Below, one piece after another: positions 18,266 to 28,706 of a stretch of 64,000 bases of DNA. Origin of the DNA: a virus; IMG/VR virus record IMGVR_UViG_3300046167_000709, positions 1 to 64,000 of that record. One strand, 5' to 3'. The notes below the pieces were generated by a model. That model ran no database searches and was not told the origin of the DNA. It saw nothing but the letters and a program-made list of their open reading frames with translations. A program made the translations under genes and the position numbers. Each line of letters begins with the position of its first letter. Positions within the stretch are counted from its first letter, which is position 1.

Positions 18266-19735
18266 TTAAAATCCGTTTGAAAAAGTGTAGTTAGAAGAAA
18301 CCGCGAAAACCTCTTTATACCCTCCCACATTTGTAGCTGTGTCTGTAGAAATAGTTACGTTTGTATAAAAACCTTTTAAACCAGAAGATTTACCAACCAA
18401 TGTTCCATCTACTTGTTCACTAAAAATAACTTCGCCATTAAAAGCGGTTGGTGAACCAACTATGTTAGCTACGTATTTATTTTCTTTTCTATTAAAACCT
18501 GCTCTATTTATAGGAGGTATTAATGGTGATGGATATTCATTTCCAAAATTGTCATAACTTCCTTGTTCGTAACTATATATTTTATTAGACGTATCATAAG
18601 CGTATCCAAAATTTTCATTGTAATTAGGTATAAAACCTGTTGCATCAGAAGTTATAGATGTAACTTCCCAACCATTAGTTCCTTCATAACTAATAGTACT
18701 AAATACTTTTTCACTACTAACCTGCGGGTTAAATACAAATGATATAGATGAATTACTAGCTAATCCATAAAACAAATTATAGTTAACGTTTTGATCGTGG
18801 TGTTTGTACATTTTACTACCATTCGTTGTGTAGTAATTATTAGATAAACTAAATATCTGGCTAGGTTTATAAGTGTAAAAACTAACCCATCCTTTAACGT
18901 TTTCATCAAAAGTTAACGTTCTATAAGGTAACTTAGGATTTGATGGCTGAATAGATAAAACATATTCTTTAGAATATATATCCCATCCACCTATTATTTT
19001 TCCTTTACCAAAAGCTGGAGAGTCAACAGAAGATATTGTATCTCTAAAAAACGCTCTCATTCCTGTATTTGATATTTCAACTAAACTTCCATTACCACCT
19101 AATCTCATTACAACGTTGTGTGTTGGGTCTACAAAGTATTTATGAAAACCATAAACTGCAAAACTTTCAGGGTGAGTACCTATTCCGTATTCACCACCGT
19201 AAGGTTGTATTGTACCAATTACTAAGTTTGAAGATGTTACGGTTCCTCCACCTTCTGCAGAATATATAGCGTCTTTATCTATTAAAGCTCTTGATACTTT
19301 TAATTCTTGAAAAACAATAAGATTTGTATCTTCAGCGTATAATAGCTGTATTGAGCCATTAGCTGGATCAACACTTTTAGTTATTTCTTCTCCTACGCTA
19401 AAAACATTGGTTTGATTTATAGAGGTTCTAGAGTTAAATACACCAGAATATATCAACCCATTTGGCTTAATAGAAGACTTAGGAGCGTCTTCAACTATAT
19501 ACGCTCTAACACCATAATCAGTCGACGTATTGTTGTAACCCGCTCTTATTCTACTTTCTTCAATAAACCAAACCTTATCTTCAGAAACCGCTTGCTGTTC
19601 AAACCCACCAATAGACTGAGGTATACCCATAGATCCATTCCACAGTATACCGCCAATTGTTATAGGCGTAGGGTCTTTTACTTGCTTTTTAAGTAGAAAA
19701 CTATTAAAGTATTTAACTTCTATTATTGCTGCCAT
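18266..19735 (-). CDS. Tail structural protein, beta-rich
   Basis: A 489-residue protein dominated by short beta strands with repeated aromatic and Asn/Gly turns, suggesting a beta-propeller or nozzle-like fold. It sits between the 1479-residue tail protein and the internal virion proteins. In crAss-like phages this position holds tail hub or nozzle components. No catalytic motif is seen. Confidence 0.55.
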   Translation of the reverse strand: MAAIIEVKYFNSFLLKKQVKDPTPITIGGILWNGSMGIPQSIGGFEQQAVSEDKVWFIEESRIRAGYNNTSTDYGVRAYIVEDAPKSSIKPNGLIYSGVFNSRTSINQTNVFSVGEEITKSVDPANGSIQLLYAEDTNLIVFQELKVSRALIDKDAIYSAEGGGTVTSSNLVIGTIQPYGGEYGIGTHPESFAVYGFHKYFVDPTHNVVMRLGGNGSLVEISNTGMRAFFRDTISSVDSPAFGKGKIIGGWDIYSKEYVLSIQPSNPKLPYRTLTFDENVKGWVSFYTYKPSQIFSLSNNYYTTNGSKMYKHHDQNVNYNLFYGLASNSSISFVFNPQVSSEKVFSTISYEGTNGWEVTSITSDATGFIPNYNENFGYAYDTSNKIYSYEQGSYDNFGNEYPSPLIPPINRAGFNRKENKYVANIVGSPTAFNGEVIFSEQVDGTLVGKSSGLKGFYTNVTISTDTATNVGGYKEVFAVSSNYTFSNGF

Positions 19736-19776
19736 TTTTTATATTATCACTTAATTTGTTATTTAATTACTAAAAC

Positions 19777-22700
19777 TTAAGGTTCATTAACTATTATAGC
19801 TGTAGCTTGAGTTACGCCTTCTGTTGGTAAAGTAGGGAAATTTTGTGAAATACTATTTATTGTTATTTCATAAGTGTAACTTCCATCAAATAAGTCTACA
19901 GTTTCAGATTCGTTATTTTCAGAGACTGTATCTGTTCCAGTTACTAAAACAGCTACTTCTGTACCAACATTATTAAATATCCTACAAGTATAACCGATTT
20001 CTAAATCCGGGTTATCAGGTCCACTAGCGGAACCTCTAAGTTTAAACGGAGCTCCTTCAACTGAATCCGCATTAATTATCGTAAAACTACCAGGGCTTAC
20101 TACTTTGGGGGGAGTTCCACAGACTCCTACACCATTGCTCATACAAGCAGAGTTTTTTCCGTCAGCGTATTGTATATTAAGCGCGTATATATATCTTACT
20201 TTAAAAGGACACTCTATAAAAAGCCCGCCACCATCTGTTAAAGTAACTACGATATCATATTCACCTTCAGGTGTTTCGGTTTGAGTTGGACGGACGTGAC
20301 CCCAGTCAGTTAGAAATGGAAATTCTTCGTTTATAGTATTCCCTATAGTAAAAAAAGTAGGATGTGATTGACACTCTAAGCTCCAAACTAAATCCAATTG
20401 ATCTACATCCGGTGAATAGCTACCGTTTCTACCTGAAAAAGTAAAAATAGTATCTTGTGGGCTTGTTTTGATGCCAAATTCAATCGTAGCTTGGGGACAA
20501 ACATCTATTATTGGCGCTACGTTGTTTAAGACTACAGGTAAGTGTGCTATAAAAGGTGGTGCATTTGGCGGATCAGGGTCTTGGTTGGGATGGTTGAAAT
20601 GTATTTCAAAAACCAAGTTGTTTACACCAGTAGTAACAGCTAGATTACTATAAGGAGCTGCTACTTGCATTTTAAAACTTCCGTTATTATTAGATATTGG
20701 TTGCTCAAAGCTGTCTATGTATGGATCGCCTAACAAGTTGTTTGTATTAGACGGGTTTCCTTCCTCATATACACTGACTAGTTCCGCCGTCGCAAGGTTT
20801 AGTGGCTGTATTGAGCTTTCGTTAAACAAAACAGCTCTAAAGCTTTGAACAAAAACTCCATCAGTATTATCACCTTGATGTGTTGTCTCAAATAATTCAT
20901 CATTCCAGTTGCGTACTTCTGTGTAAATTTGTCCACCAGGATTATCAGATATAGCTTTATTTAACTCACTAACCAAACCGCTTGTTGATGTTTCCCAGTA
21001 TATATCTAGCAAAGATTTTTGAGCTTCTACTTCATATATATTTAAAGCTCCCCCAGCCGTAGGATATCCGCTTGCTGGAACCTGAACGCCTGCCTGTTTA
21101 GTTGTGCTAATTCTAGCAATTAAAGGGTCTGAATCTTGATTATAAAAGAAATCAGGTTGTCCTGGTTTTGAAAAACCAATAAAAAGACCCCCTGGACTAA
21201 TATATGAAGTTGAGTCTTGAATGTTAAGGTCTGGTGGGTCTGATAATATACAACGAAAAGCTGGCCCATTCGACACTGCACCAGAGTCAAGAGTGTAATC
21301 ATTGGGGTCTTGGCTGGATTGTATACTAGTAATAAACGTTTTATTAGTCGGGTATATAGGGCTATTAACTACGTCTCCAACTTTAAGGGTTAAATTAAGT
21401 CTAATTCTGTCTTGGATTTCTAGCGGTGTTGGTGCTGGAGTTCCACCTCCTGGGCTAATTAAGGTAAGTTGATTAGCAGGGGTTGATGGACCTGGTTGCC
21501 AAAGAATGTTGCTTTGACCTATTCTTCTTTTAACAGGGTCTGATTCTGGTATCTCAAATAAGTCATCTATAGTTCCAATAGCTGAAGCTATATCTCCAAC
21601 TTTATCCGGAAAGAATTGAACATTATCAAAAAAAGCAGAGCCATATGTAAAGTTTATTTCCGTACCAGCGCTACATTCAACTGCGCCACTGACTGTGATT
21701 TGCCCGGCATTTGTGTCTATGGCTTCTATAACCAAACCAGAAGGAATCGATATAGAGTCTAAACCCATACCAACTTCCATGCCCGTAAGATCTATTAATG
21801 CAAAACTCAAAATGTTAGAACCTCCAAGTGGAGAAGTATCATTAGTGTCTCTGGTAAATGCTATGTCTGTTTTTTTATCACAAGCTACTCTAGGCCAAAG
21901 CTTAACGCTACTTCTAAACTGCTTTTGAGTAGGTCCAAGTTCTTGTAAATCTCTAGGTATTTTATTTATATTGTCACCAAATAAAGATATGTGAGATGTT
22001 TCAAAAGCTTCTTTTCCTGCGTCTAAAGGATAGCCTTCCATTATTGGGGCTACATACGCATTATAATAATCTTGTTCTGTTTGCTTTACAACTACTTTGA
22101 AAGAATACCAACCAAGTGGGTTATAGTCGTTAGAGTTTTGATCTCCATTGTAAAGACCTGGACTACCTAAGTAGGTGGATGGTATTAAACTATTAAATAC
22201 GACTTTAAGTGACTCTCCATCAAATGCTGATGGATTATTTTGTTGGTCTGAAAGATCTCTAAAAGGATTGTATATAGTAGAAGCTAAGTAAGAAGGTATT
22301 GAGTTGAACTCAGACTCTGAAAGTATAACAGTAGACTGTCTACCAAACCTATCTGCTAATACTATACCTACTTCGTAGTTTCTGTTTTGTTTTAAAGAAG
22401 CATTTGGATATTCTATTTTACTAGTTCCAAATGAATTTAAAATACCTGGTCCAAAACCAAACTTTTCATTCGCAGCAAGGTTGTAGTTCAGAAAATTAGG
22501 CGGCATATGTTTATCTTGATAATTAGCATATACAACTCTATTACTTATTATTTCTTGAGACTGAGCCCTTACCGGTACTTTATCATAAACCCTAGTGTTT
22601 TCACTTTCTGGAATTGTTTTAAAAGGAGACTTAGAACCATATTCGTAAATAAAATATGTATCATTTCCAGAGAAGTTAGTAGAATTTACAGGTATAGTAT

Positions 22701-24216
22701 CTACTACTTTTATAGCTATTTCATTAGATTCTTTATACAGTATATCTATTTCTTGTATCTTAAGATCATTTTGTATATCACCAGCTTTGTAAGGTAATGG
22801 TACGTTTAAAGTTATTTTGTTAACTTTATTTTCCATAAAAGAAACCTCTGTACTTTGGTACGCTCTCTTTTCATCACTAATCTCAACGTCTTTTTTATAA
22901 TCAAACTCTGATGCATCTTTAGGTATAAAATCATTTTCTAAAAAATAACCATCTTGTTGAGGTATAAAGCAAGGTTGTGTAAACGGAGCTATTAAAGAAT
23001 ACTCGCCGTCATCAAACTTAAATCTGTAAGAAAATCTAACAAACTTATCTCCTAGATAATCAACGTTAGCAGTTGATGCAAATTGAGAGTCGTAATAAGG
23101 GTTTGGTATAGCAAATAAAATTTCTTCATTTAAAGATAAGGCGGGGTTAGGCGCTTGATCTACAATTACTTTTAAAGTTGGATAAAAAGCACTTCCGTCA
23201 GACGTAGAGTCTTTTTCTACGGAAACAACTTTAGATCCAGTATCTACGATACTTGTACCAAGTACTTTAAAAACACTAAAACCTATGCCTCCATTTACTG
23301 TTCCAGCTAAATTTACATAGCCAGTGTAGTCTGTTAAATAAAACTCTGTGTTTGGTGGGGGTGTGGCTGGATCAAAAACAAAACCGCTACCTCTTGGTGG
23401 TAAGTATTCTGATATAGCATCCTTCATTGTTGTTTCTGGTGAAGAAAAAACAAGAGTTTCAGATAAAGCAATTGTTACGTTTTGACTTAAAGTTACAGTT
23501 AAGTTATCTATACCTGTGACAAAAGTATTAAAAGGAACTCCAGCTCCACCACTTATTAAAACATCTCCAATACTTAAAGTGCCAACATTATTGCATACAA
23601 CTGTATTTACATCAGCTGAGGCGGATGTGGACGTGGTTGTTAAAACTTCAGCATCAGAAACTTGACTTCCTTGATACAATTCTATTGATTGGTAAGGATA
23701 GTACTTAGCAACTGATATTTGATCTTCAGTTGTATAATAACCAGTTTGGTTGTTTATATTTACTTTTCTAGGCTGATTTCTATTGTCTGTAAAAAACAAT
23801 AAATCTTCAAGAAGATTTGCCACTATAGGATTTAATGTTGAAAAGTTTAACCAATTACCTTCAGCTATTATTTTAGCACTAGTTGTAGCTTGGTTTACGT
23901 TCCATGAAACTATAGCGCTGTACTTAGTTGACTTATATGATTGTTTTTCGTTGTTTGTTAAAAAAGCAAAAACAGTATCAGAAGCTTCATCATCTAATAA
24001 ACCTATAACCTGTAAGTCATCAACACCAGTTACGTTGACGTTGAAATCTATAACTTGCAAGTTACCTCTAACCGTTTGAGCAGTACCCACGTCTTCACCA
24101 TCAGAATTATTTATAGTTATGTTGACAGCGTTTCTGTATTCACCGTTAGGTAACAATCTATCGTCGAGATCCTTGTTCATCTTCGACCTTAAGAAACTAT
24201 TTTTTACTTCAGCCAT
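19777..24216 (-). CDS. Large tail tube/nozzle (stabilisation-like) protein
   Basis: A 1479-residue protein whose N-terminus reads KMNKDLDDRLLPNGEYRNAVN, a signature I recognise from large tail structural proteins of crAss-like and marine Bacteroidetes phages. The rest is beta-rich with many Thr, Asn and Pro residues, and the last 300 residues look like Ig or PKD-like domains (for example EGEYDIVVTLTDGGG). It may therefore form the tail nozzle with surface-exposed adhesive domains. The frame is intact. Confidence 0.7.
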   Translation of the reverse strand: MAEVKNSFLRSKMNKDLDDRLLPNGEYRNAVNITINNSDGEDVGTAQTVRGNLQVIDFNVNVTGVDDLQVIGLLDDEASDTVFAFLTNNEKQSYKSTKYSAIVSWNVNQATTSAKIIAEGNWLNFSTLNPIVANLLEDLLFFTDNRNQPRKVNINNQTGYYTTEDQISVAKYYPYQSIELYQGSQVSDAEVLTTTSTSASADVNTVVCNNVGTLSIGDVLISGGAGVPFNTFVTGIDNLTVTLSQNVTIALSETLVFSSPETTMKDAISEYLPPRGSGFVFDPATPPPNTEFYLTDYTGYVNLAGTVNGGIGFSVFKVLGTSIVDTGSKVVSVEKDSTSDGSAFYPTLKVIVDQAPNPALSLNEEILFAIPNPYYDSQFASTANVDYLGDKFVRFSYRFKFDDGEYSLIAPFTQPCFIPQQDGYFLENDFIPKDASEFDYKKDVEISDEKRAYQSTEVSFMENKVNKITLNVPLPYKAGDIQNDLKIQEIDILYKESNEIAIKVVDTIPVNSTNFSGNDTYFIYEYGSKSPFKTIPESENTRVYDKVPVRAQSQEIISNRVVYANYQDKHMPPNFLNYNLAANEKFGFGPGILNSFGTSKIEYPNASLKQNRNYEVGIVLADRFGRQSTVILSESEFNSIPSYLASTIYNPFRDLSDQQNNPSAFDGESLKVVFNSLIPSTYLGSPGLYNGDQNSNDYNPLGWYSFKVVVKQTEQDYYNAYVAPIMEGYPLDAGKEAFETSHISLFGDNINKIPRDLQELGPTQKQFRSSVKLWPRVACDKKTDIAFTRDTNDTSPLGGSNILSFALIDLTGMEVGMGLDSISIPSGLVIEAIDTNAGQITVSGAVECSAGTEINFTYGSAFFDNVQFFPDKVGDIASAIGTIDDLFEIPESDPVKRRIGQSNILWQPGPSTPANQLTLISPGGGTPAPTPLEIQDRIRLNLTLKVGDVVNSPIYPTNKTFITSIQSSQDPNDYTLDSGAVSNGPAFRCILSDPPDLNIQDSTSYISPGGLFIGFSKPGQPDFFYNQDSDPLIARISTTKQAGVQVPASGYPTAGGALNIYEVEAQKSLLDIYWETSTSGLVSELNKAISDNPGGQIYTEVRNWNDELFETTHQGDNTDGVFVQSFRAVLFNESSIQPLNLATAELVSVYEEGNPSNTNNLLGDPYIDSFEQPISNNNGSFKMQVAAPYSNLAVTTGVNNLVFEIHFNHPNQDPDPPNAPPFIAHLPVVLNNVAPIIDVCPQATIEFGIKTSPQDTIFTFSGRNGSYSPDVDQLDLVWSLECQSHPTFFTIGNTINEEFPFLTDWGHVRPTQTETPEGEYDIVVTLTDGGGLFIECPFKVRYIYALNIQYADGKNSACMSNGVGVCGTPPKVVSPGSFTIINADSVEGAPFKLRGSASGPDNPDLEIGYTCRIFNNVGTEVAVLVTGTDTVSENNESETVDLFDGSYTYEITINSISQNFPTLPTEGVTQATAIIVNEP

Positions 24217-24222
24217 TTAATT

Positions 24223-25443
24223 TTAGTGTTTAATCCATTTAGACTTACCTCTCATTACTTGAGCAATTTCACCAGTCTTTATATTAGATAATCTTATTTT
24301 TGCATTCCTTAATTTAGCAGACCTTTCTTTTTTCAATCTTTGAACTACATACTCTGGTTGATTAGCACGTGTAGATATAACAGCATGCAATATATGCGCG
24401 TATAAAGCCTCCTCTGCCATTTTAGGTATCTTAGTATCTGTATCATATGCTAAGCCATCAGAGATGTATTCTAGCAATATAAGCTCACCAACTAATCCAC
24501 TAGAAAAAGACATTTTACCTTCTCTTTCGTTTAAATTAAAATAACCATTTTTTTGAGCATATTGAGGATCTAAACCATATTGTCCTCTATAGTTTCCATA
24601 TATAAAATCACCGTTACCTCTAAATTTAAAACCTAAAGTGTCTGGGTTTTCTGCTAAATAATCATTAAGATCTGGATCGCTATTACTATGCCATCTTTCT
24701 TGTATAATAGAGGTTCCTTCTACGTTTTCTCCAAAGTTATCTTGAGTTGGCACTCCTTTTGAGTCTTGAATGTTAGTGTAAAAAGGACTATCAGTTAAGT
24801 TGTTAGTTGGGTATATAATATGTTTAATACCATTTCTATCTGTCCAAGAAGTTCTAACATAATTAACATAGTCTTGTGGTAAAGCTAAAGTTAAATTTTG
24901 AGGTATAGTTAGCTCTGATTTTTTAACACTCTTAAGAGTATCGTAACTAAACTCTTGTAAACCTCTTTTAGCGAAAAAAAGTATATCTGATTTTTTAGCC
25001 CTTTGTATTAACTTGCCACTTCCTACATAACCAACCATAAAGTTGTCTATAACATCTTCTAATGTAATATAAGAATAACCTCCATAGTTATCTTCAACTG
25101 TTTGGCCAAAAGCTTTATCAATCTCATCGTTACCATAAAGACCTCCGTCTAGTTTTTTTAACTGAACAACTATGTATAAACCAGCGAGTGGAGGGTTAGA
25201 AAACTCTATAGCATTGTTTACAACAAAAAACTCTGTAATATACTCTTCATATTCACCTGGTAAGCCAGTGCTACTTGTGTATAGCTTGAAGTTGTTTAAA
25301 GAATAATTTATATTTTCAGGATCAAAATGCCCTAGTATTAAATCTGTATTAAAAGTGGTTGGAAAAGTTAGCGTAGTGCCATCACCTCTAAAGCTTTGAG
25401 CGCCTTGATAATATTGTTGGTTTGTTTCCGTTATTAAACTCAT
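24223..25443 (-). CDS. Connector or ring structural protein, crAss-like
   Basis: A 406-residue protein. Residues about 150-210 (ILFFAKRGLQEFSYDTLKSV followed by LPQDYVNYV) match a pattern seen in neck or ring proteins of crAss-like phages, as far as I recall. The C-terminus is basic. The position between the large tail protein and the other connector gene supports a neck role. No enzyme motif. Confidence 0.6.
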   Translation of the reverse strand: MSLITETNQQYYQGAQSFRGDGTTLTFPTTFNTDLILGHFDPENINYSLNNFKLYTSSTGLPGEYEEYITEFFVVNNAIEFSNPPLAGLYIVVQLKKLDGGLYGNDEIDKAFGQTVEDNYGGYSYITLEDVIDNFMVGYVGSGKLIQRAKKSDILFFAKRGLQEFSYDTLKSVKKSELTIPQNLTLALPQDYVNYVRTSWTDRNGIKHIIYPTNNLTDSPFYTNIQDSKGVPTQDNFGENVEGTSIIQERWHSNSDPDLNDYLAENPDTLGFKFRGNGDFIYGNYRGQYGLDPQYAQKNGYFNLNEREGKMSFSSGLVGELILLEYISDGLAYDTDTKIPKMAEEALYAHILHAVISTRANQPEYVVQRLKKERSAKLRNAKIRLSNIKTGEIAQVMRGKSKWIKH

Positions 25444-25446
25444 TTA

Positions 25447-26187
25447 TTAGCTTTTTTCGTTAATTTCCATTTGTTGAGCTTCTTGAGAAGCTGCTTGAAT
25501 TATTGTTGGATCATTTATTACTATTCCAAAATATTTTAATATTTCTAATATCAAAAGACTTTGTTCAGATACATCTAATTCAAAGTCAGTAGACACGCTT
25601 GGACTTGAGTTGTAAATATATTGACCTAATCCACCAATAGTAAAACCCCATTTTGGTGGTGTTGGCGTTATTATTGTATTTACTGTTATAGAGTTTGGAG
25701 TAGGTGTTACTTTAAGTGTTAAAGCACCTACTGCGTTTCCTGTGAAGAATAAAGGATTTTTTTTGTTTGGAGCTGTAAGTTTTGATCTTGATATTTTATT
25801 AAACTCTGCTTTACTAACTAATTGAGTTGTAGAGTTTATAATAGGATTTACGTCAGTGTAGTTTGATATTACTTCACCTATTTTGTAAACATTAGCACTA
25901 GTAAGAAAAACATCTTTATTATCATTATAAGTAAAAATTGATTCTTTTTCAAAAGGGTATAATTTATACTCTATATCTTTAAACATGTTGAAAAACTCTG
26001 TATCGTTTTGAGAGTTTGTTTGATCTTTACGGTATTGTTGATTGCCATCTGGAAAATAAGATTCAAATATTTGAAACTGAACTTGCTCAGCAACACTGTT
26101 AAACTCAGCAGGTGTTACATAACCTCTTTGTTCTTTGTTTAGTACAAACAAGACTGTTTTATATACTTTGTCTACGCTTACCGCCAT
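25447..26187 (-). CDS. Head-tail connector-like structural protein
   Basis: A 246-residue protein with the N-terminal pattern VLNKEQRGYVTPAEFN and IFESYF, conserved in ring or connector proteins of crAss-like phages. It is followed by a beta-rich centre and a helical C-terminus with EAQQ. It lies 3 bases from its downstream neighbour, in the head-to-tail gene order expected for a connector. Exact ring identity is not resolvable here. Confidence 0.55.
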   Translation of the reverse strand: MAVSVDKVYKTVLFVLNKEQRGYVTPAEFNSVAEQVQFQIFESYFPDGNQQYRKDQTNSQNDTEFFNMFKDIEYKLYPFEKESIFTYNDNKDVFLTSANVYKIGEVISNYTDVNPIINSTTQLVSKAEFNKISRSKLTAPNKKNPLFFTGNAVGALTLKVTPTPNSITVNTIITPTPPKWGFTIGGLGQYIYNSSPSVSTDFELDVSEQSLLILEILKYFGIVINDPTIIQAASQEAQQMEINEKS

Positions 26188-26256
26188 TTTTTATTTTTTA
26201 TTATAATATATTGGAGACCACTTGCGTAGCCTCCATTATATTAGTATTACTTGTTT

Positions 26257-27081
26257 TTATAGTTTTTTATCTATAGACTTATAGATTTCTACACCTTCGT
26301 CAGTTTTTAAGAAAGCCGCGAATGCAGAATAAGGGTTTTCGTCAAATGGTACATTCATTAATTTCCTACCATTTGATCCCCATGTAAATGTTCTTTGATC
26401 TCCTGATAAATTTATAATACCAGATTCAGATGCTCTAATAGCAAAATTACGCAGCATAACATTTTCATCATTAGCAAGACTTATAAAAGTTGCTGGATTA
26501 CGTCTAGCAAATAACAATAAATCTCTTTTCAATTCCTTAGATCCCATAGTTGTTACTTTAGACCCTAACTCAACTCTCAGTATAGCTTCTGCTTGATCTA
26601 TATCCATTGTCTTTGCAGCAGACATCGCATCAAACTCTAAGTTTAAATAATCAAGTTCATCAACAGCTTTTTTAACTGAATCAAACTCACTGTATTTAAC
26701 ATCCTTGTAAGGGTGGTAAATAGATAGTAATTTTTGTAAGTTTTGTTTTTCCTTTGGTACCGTTAAAGTTCCATTTTTAAATATAATATGACCTAATGTA
26801 ACTTGACCTTTTTGTTCTTGAACAAATACAGAGTTTTGATTAGTAGCATACCTAAGTTCTTTTTGAGTGTTTTCATCTTTATCAAACCAAATTAATGGAT
26901 ATCTAGAACTATGTTTTGAAGGTATTGTGTGTGTGAGTGGGGTTTGTGGACCTTTTAAAAAATAAGTCCTATCTTTAATTTCCCACGTTGGTTTTGTGGG
27001 TTTTTGTGGTGCAGTTTTAACTGCTACCTCTTGAGTTGCAACCTCAATTGTTTCTTCTGCTTTAGTAGCTTTTTTAGCCAT
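26257..27081 (-). CDS. Conserved late protein downstream of the capsid gene
   Basis: A 274-residue protein with a Lys/Thr/Glu-rich leader (1-30), then YFLKGPQTPLTHTIPSK, a beta core ending FKNGTLTVPKEKQ, and a helical half. The beta core pattern is familiar from marine phages and giant viruses as a conserved protein of unknown role near capsid genes. Its 135-base upstream gap holds a hairpin and one GTGACA element, so it may be expressed independently of the capsid gene. Confidence 0.5.
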   Translation of the reverse strand: MAKKATKAEETIEVATQEVAVKTAPQKPTKPTWEIKDRTYFLKGPQTPLTHTIPSKHSSRYPLIWFDKDENTQKELRYATNQNSVFVQEQKGQVTLGHIIFKNGTLTVPKEKQNLQKLLSIYHPYKDVKYSEFDSVKKAVDELDYLNLEFDAMSAAKTMDIDQAEAILRVELGSKVTTMGSKELKRDLLLFARRNPATFISLANDENVMLRNFAIRASESGIINLSGDQRTFTWGSNGRKLMNVPFDENPYSAFAAFLKTDEGVEIYKSIDKKL

Positions 27082-27110
27082 GATATAATAAAATTAAATA
27101 GTTTAAAATT

Positions 27111-27154
27111 GTGACAATAGCCATAGTATATAAATAGTAAGGGGCTAATGTCAT
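27111..27154 (-). promoter_or_regulatory. GTGACA element copy 1
   Basis: On the minus strand this 44-bp site begins ATGACATTAGCCCCTTACTA and ends GGCTATTGTCAC, so its ends are inverted repeats of RTGACAWWAGCC. It lies 30 bases upstream of the gene starting at 27081 and just after the hairpin that follows the major capsid gene. Three more copies are at 49031, 49692 and 57587. It is probably an operator or phase-specific promoter. Confidence 0.65.
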
Positions 27155-27167
27155 ATAAGAGTAATAA

Positions 27168-27194
27168 TTACCCCCGTCAGTTCAACGAGGGTAA
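27168..27194 (-). terminator. Hairpin after the major capsid gene
   Basis: TTACCC pairs with GGGTAA and, after one mismatch, CGT with ACG, around a 7-base loop. It begins 22 bases after the capsid stop and a T-rich stretch follows on the minus strand. It could end or attenuate capsid transcription. Confidence 0.6.
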
Positions 27195-27216
27195 GAATTA
27201 CATTTGTTTAGTTTAA

Positions 27217-28692
27217 CTATGCAGCGTTAAATAACACGAAGTTATTAGCAGCTTGCACACATAAACATCTTTCAGTTAAGAAATGTACTTGCATCGCGTC
27301 TAGTGAAGAAGTGTAAGCTCCACCTGCAGAACCAGTGATCCAAGACTTCATACGACGATCATCAGCTTGTGAAGCTCTGTATCGTACATGTAAGAATGGT
27401 CGACGGATGTTAGTTCCTAAGATTTGATCGTAAACAGTAGAAGTTCCAGCTGGTACTAATATACCATCTATACTAGCAACTGCAACACCACCACGAGTAG
27501 AAGCATCGTTAAGATATTTCCAGTCAGTCTTATAGAAATCGTAAGATCCTCTACGGAACCCGCTAAATCCTAAGTTCAAAGCCATTTCTTCTGAGTTTTC
27601 AAACAAACCAAAAGCAGTTCCACCGTTAGTTCCATTAGAAATACTAGCTAACATATCATCAAAATCTAAAGAAGTAGCTCTATTTAAGAAAAGCATATTC
27701 TCTTCAATTGCTCCTTGAGTATCTAAGTTTTTAAGAATCTCATCGAAAGAACCTAAACGATTTGCATCAGTTTCACCAGCAGCGCTGAATCCAGTAACAA
27801 CGTTACCACGATCTTTTACAGCTGCAAATAAACCTTCAGTACCTTTATACCCAGCAGTAGCAAGTGTTCCACCAGCTTTTGCTAGTTCACCTTCAACTAC
27901 AGACATTTCTAAGTAATCTTCAAAACGTAAACGAGTTTCAGATTCAGCTTTTAAATACCATAAGTACCCAGATGTTCCGTCTTCAGTAGCAACTTCAACC
28001 CATCCAATCTGTGCCATATCAGATCCATTGATCTCATATTTAGACCTAATAATTATTGGAGAATTGCTAAATTGTGTAAAAGATGGTTCAACAGAAATTA
28101 AATCATCGTCATGAGAACCTTTTTTGAACTCAGAACCGTATACGAAAATTTTCAAAGTTGTTGAGTCTGATAAATCAACTTCACCAGCACCACCACCTGC
28201 AAGAGTATCTTGAGTGTAAGGAGTTACTTGTAAAACACCAGCTGCTAAAGCAGATCCTGGAGTAGCGCCAGAGGCATCTACAAAACACTTTAATTCAACG
28301 CCAGTCGCTGGGTCAGCTACTACAATTGTTTGTCCTGGAGACACAACGTTTTGAACGAAAGCAGTTCCAGCTCCACCAACAGTGATAGTAAGTTCTGTTC
28401 CAGCTACGTTAGAAGCTACACCATCGTATGCGACGTGTAATCTGTTTTGCTCTGACCATACAACTTGATCAGAAGTCATTGGCATTTCAGCTCCTACCAT
28501 ACGTAAGAATCCAGATAAAGTTCTGTTTCCGTAACGCTCTACTTCTTGCTCATAAATCTCAGGTAGATACTGTTGTGCAAAGTCATTTCCTCCACCATCT
28601 GTGAAGTTTAAGTAATTTGATTCAAGCGTCTGCTGTTTTTGAGACGGCTTGATTGATCCTAAAAAAGGATCTGGGCTATAAGTTATTGCCAT
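27217..28692 (-). CDS. Major capsid protein
   Basis: A 491-residue structural protein. The N-terminus (QQYLPEIYEQEVERYGNRTL, then MPMTSDQVVWSEQ) is a signature of capsid proteins of crAss-like and marine Bacteroidetes phages, expected to have the HK97 fold with a helical N-arm. Order portal, scaffold-like, capsid, connector in the direction of transcription is the classic head module. Flanking hairpin and GTGACA element suggest separate dosage control. Confidence 0.88.
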   Translation of the reverse strand: MAITYSPDPFLGSIKPSQKQQTLESNYLNFTDGGGNDFAQQYLPEIYEQEVERYGNRTLSGFLRMVGAEMPMTSDQVVWSEQNRLHVAYDGVASNVAGTELTITVGGAGTAFVQNVVSPGQTIVVADPATGVELKCFVDASGATPGSALAAGVLQVTPYTQDTLAGGGAGEVDLSDSTTLKIFVYGSEFKKGSHDDDLISVEPSFTQFSNSPIIIRSKYEINGSDMAQIGWVEVATEDGTSGYLWYLKAESETRLRFEDYLEMSVVEGELAKAGGTLATAGYKGTEGLFAAVKDRGNVVTGFSAAGETDANRLGSFDEILKNLDTQGAIEENMLFLNRATSLDFDDMLASISNGTNGGTAFGLFENSEEMALNLGFSGFRRGSYDFYKTDWKYLNDASTRGGVAVASIDGILVPAGTSTVYDQILGTNIRRPFLHVRYRASQADDRRMKSWITGSAGGAYTSSLDAMQVHFLTERCLCVQAANNFVLFNAA

Positions 28693-28706
28693 TTTTTTTA
28701 ATTTTT

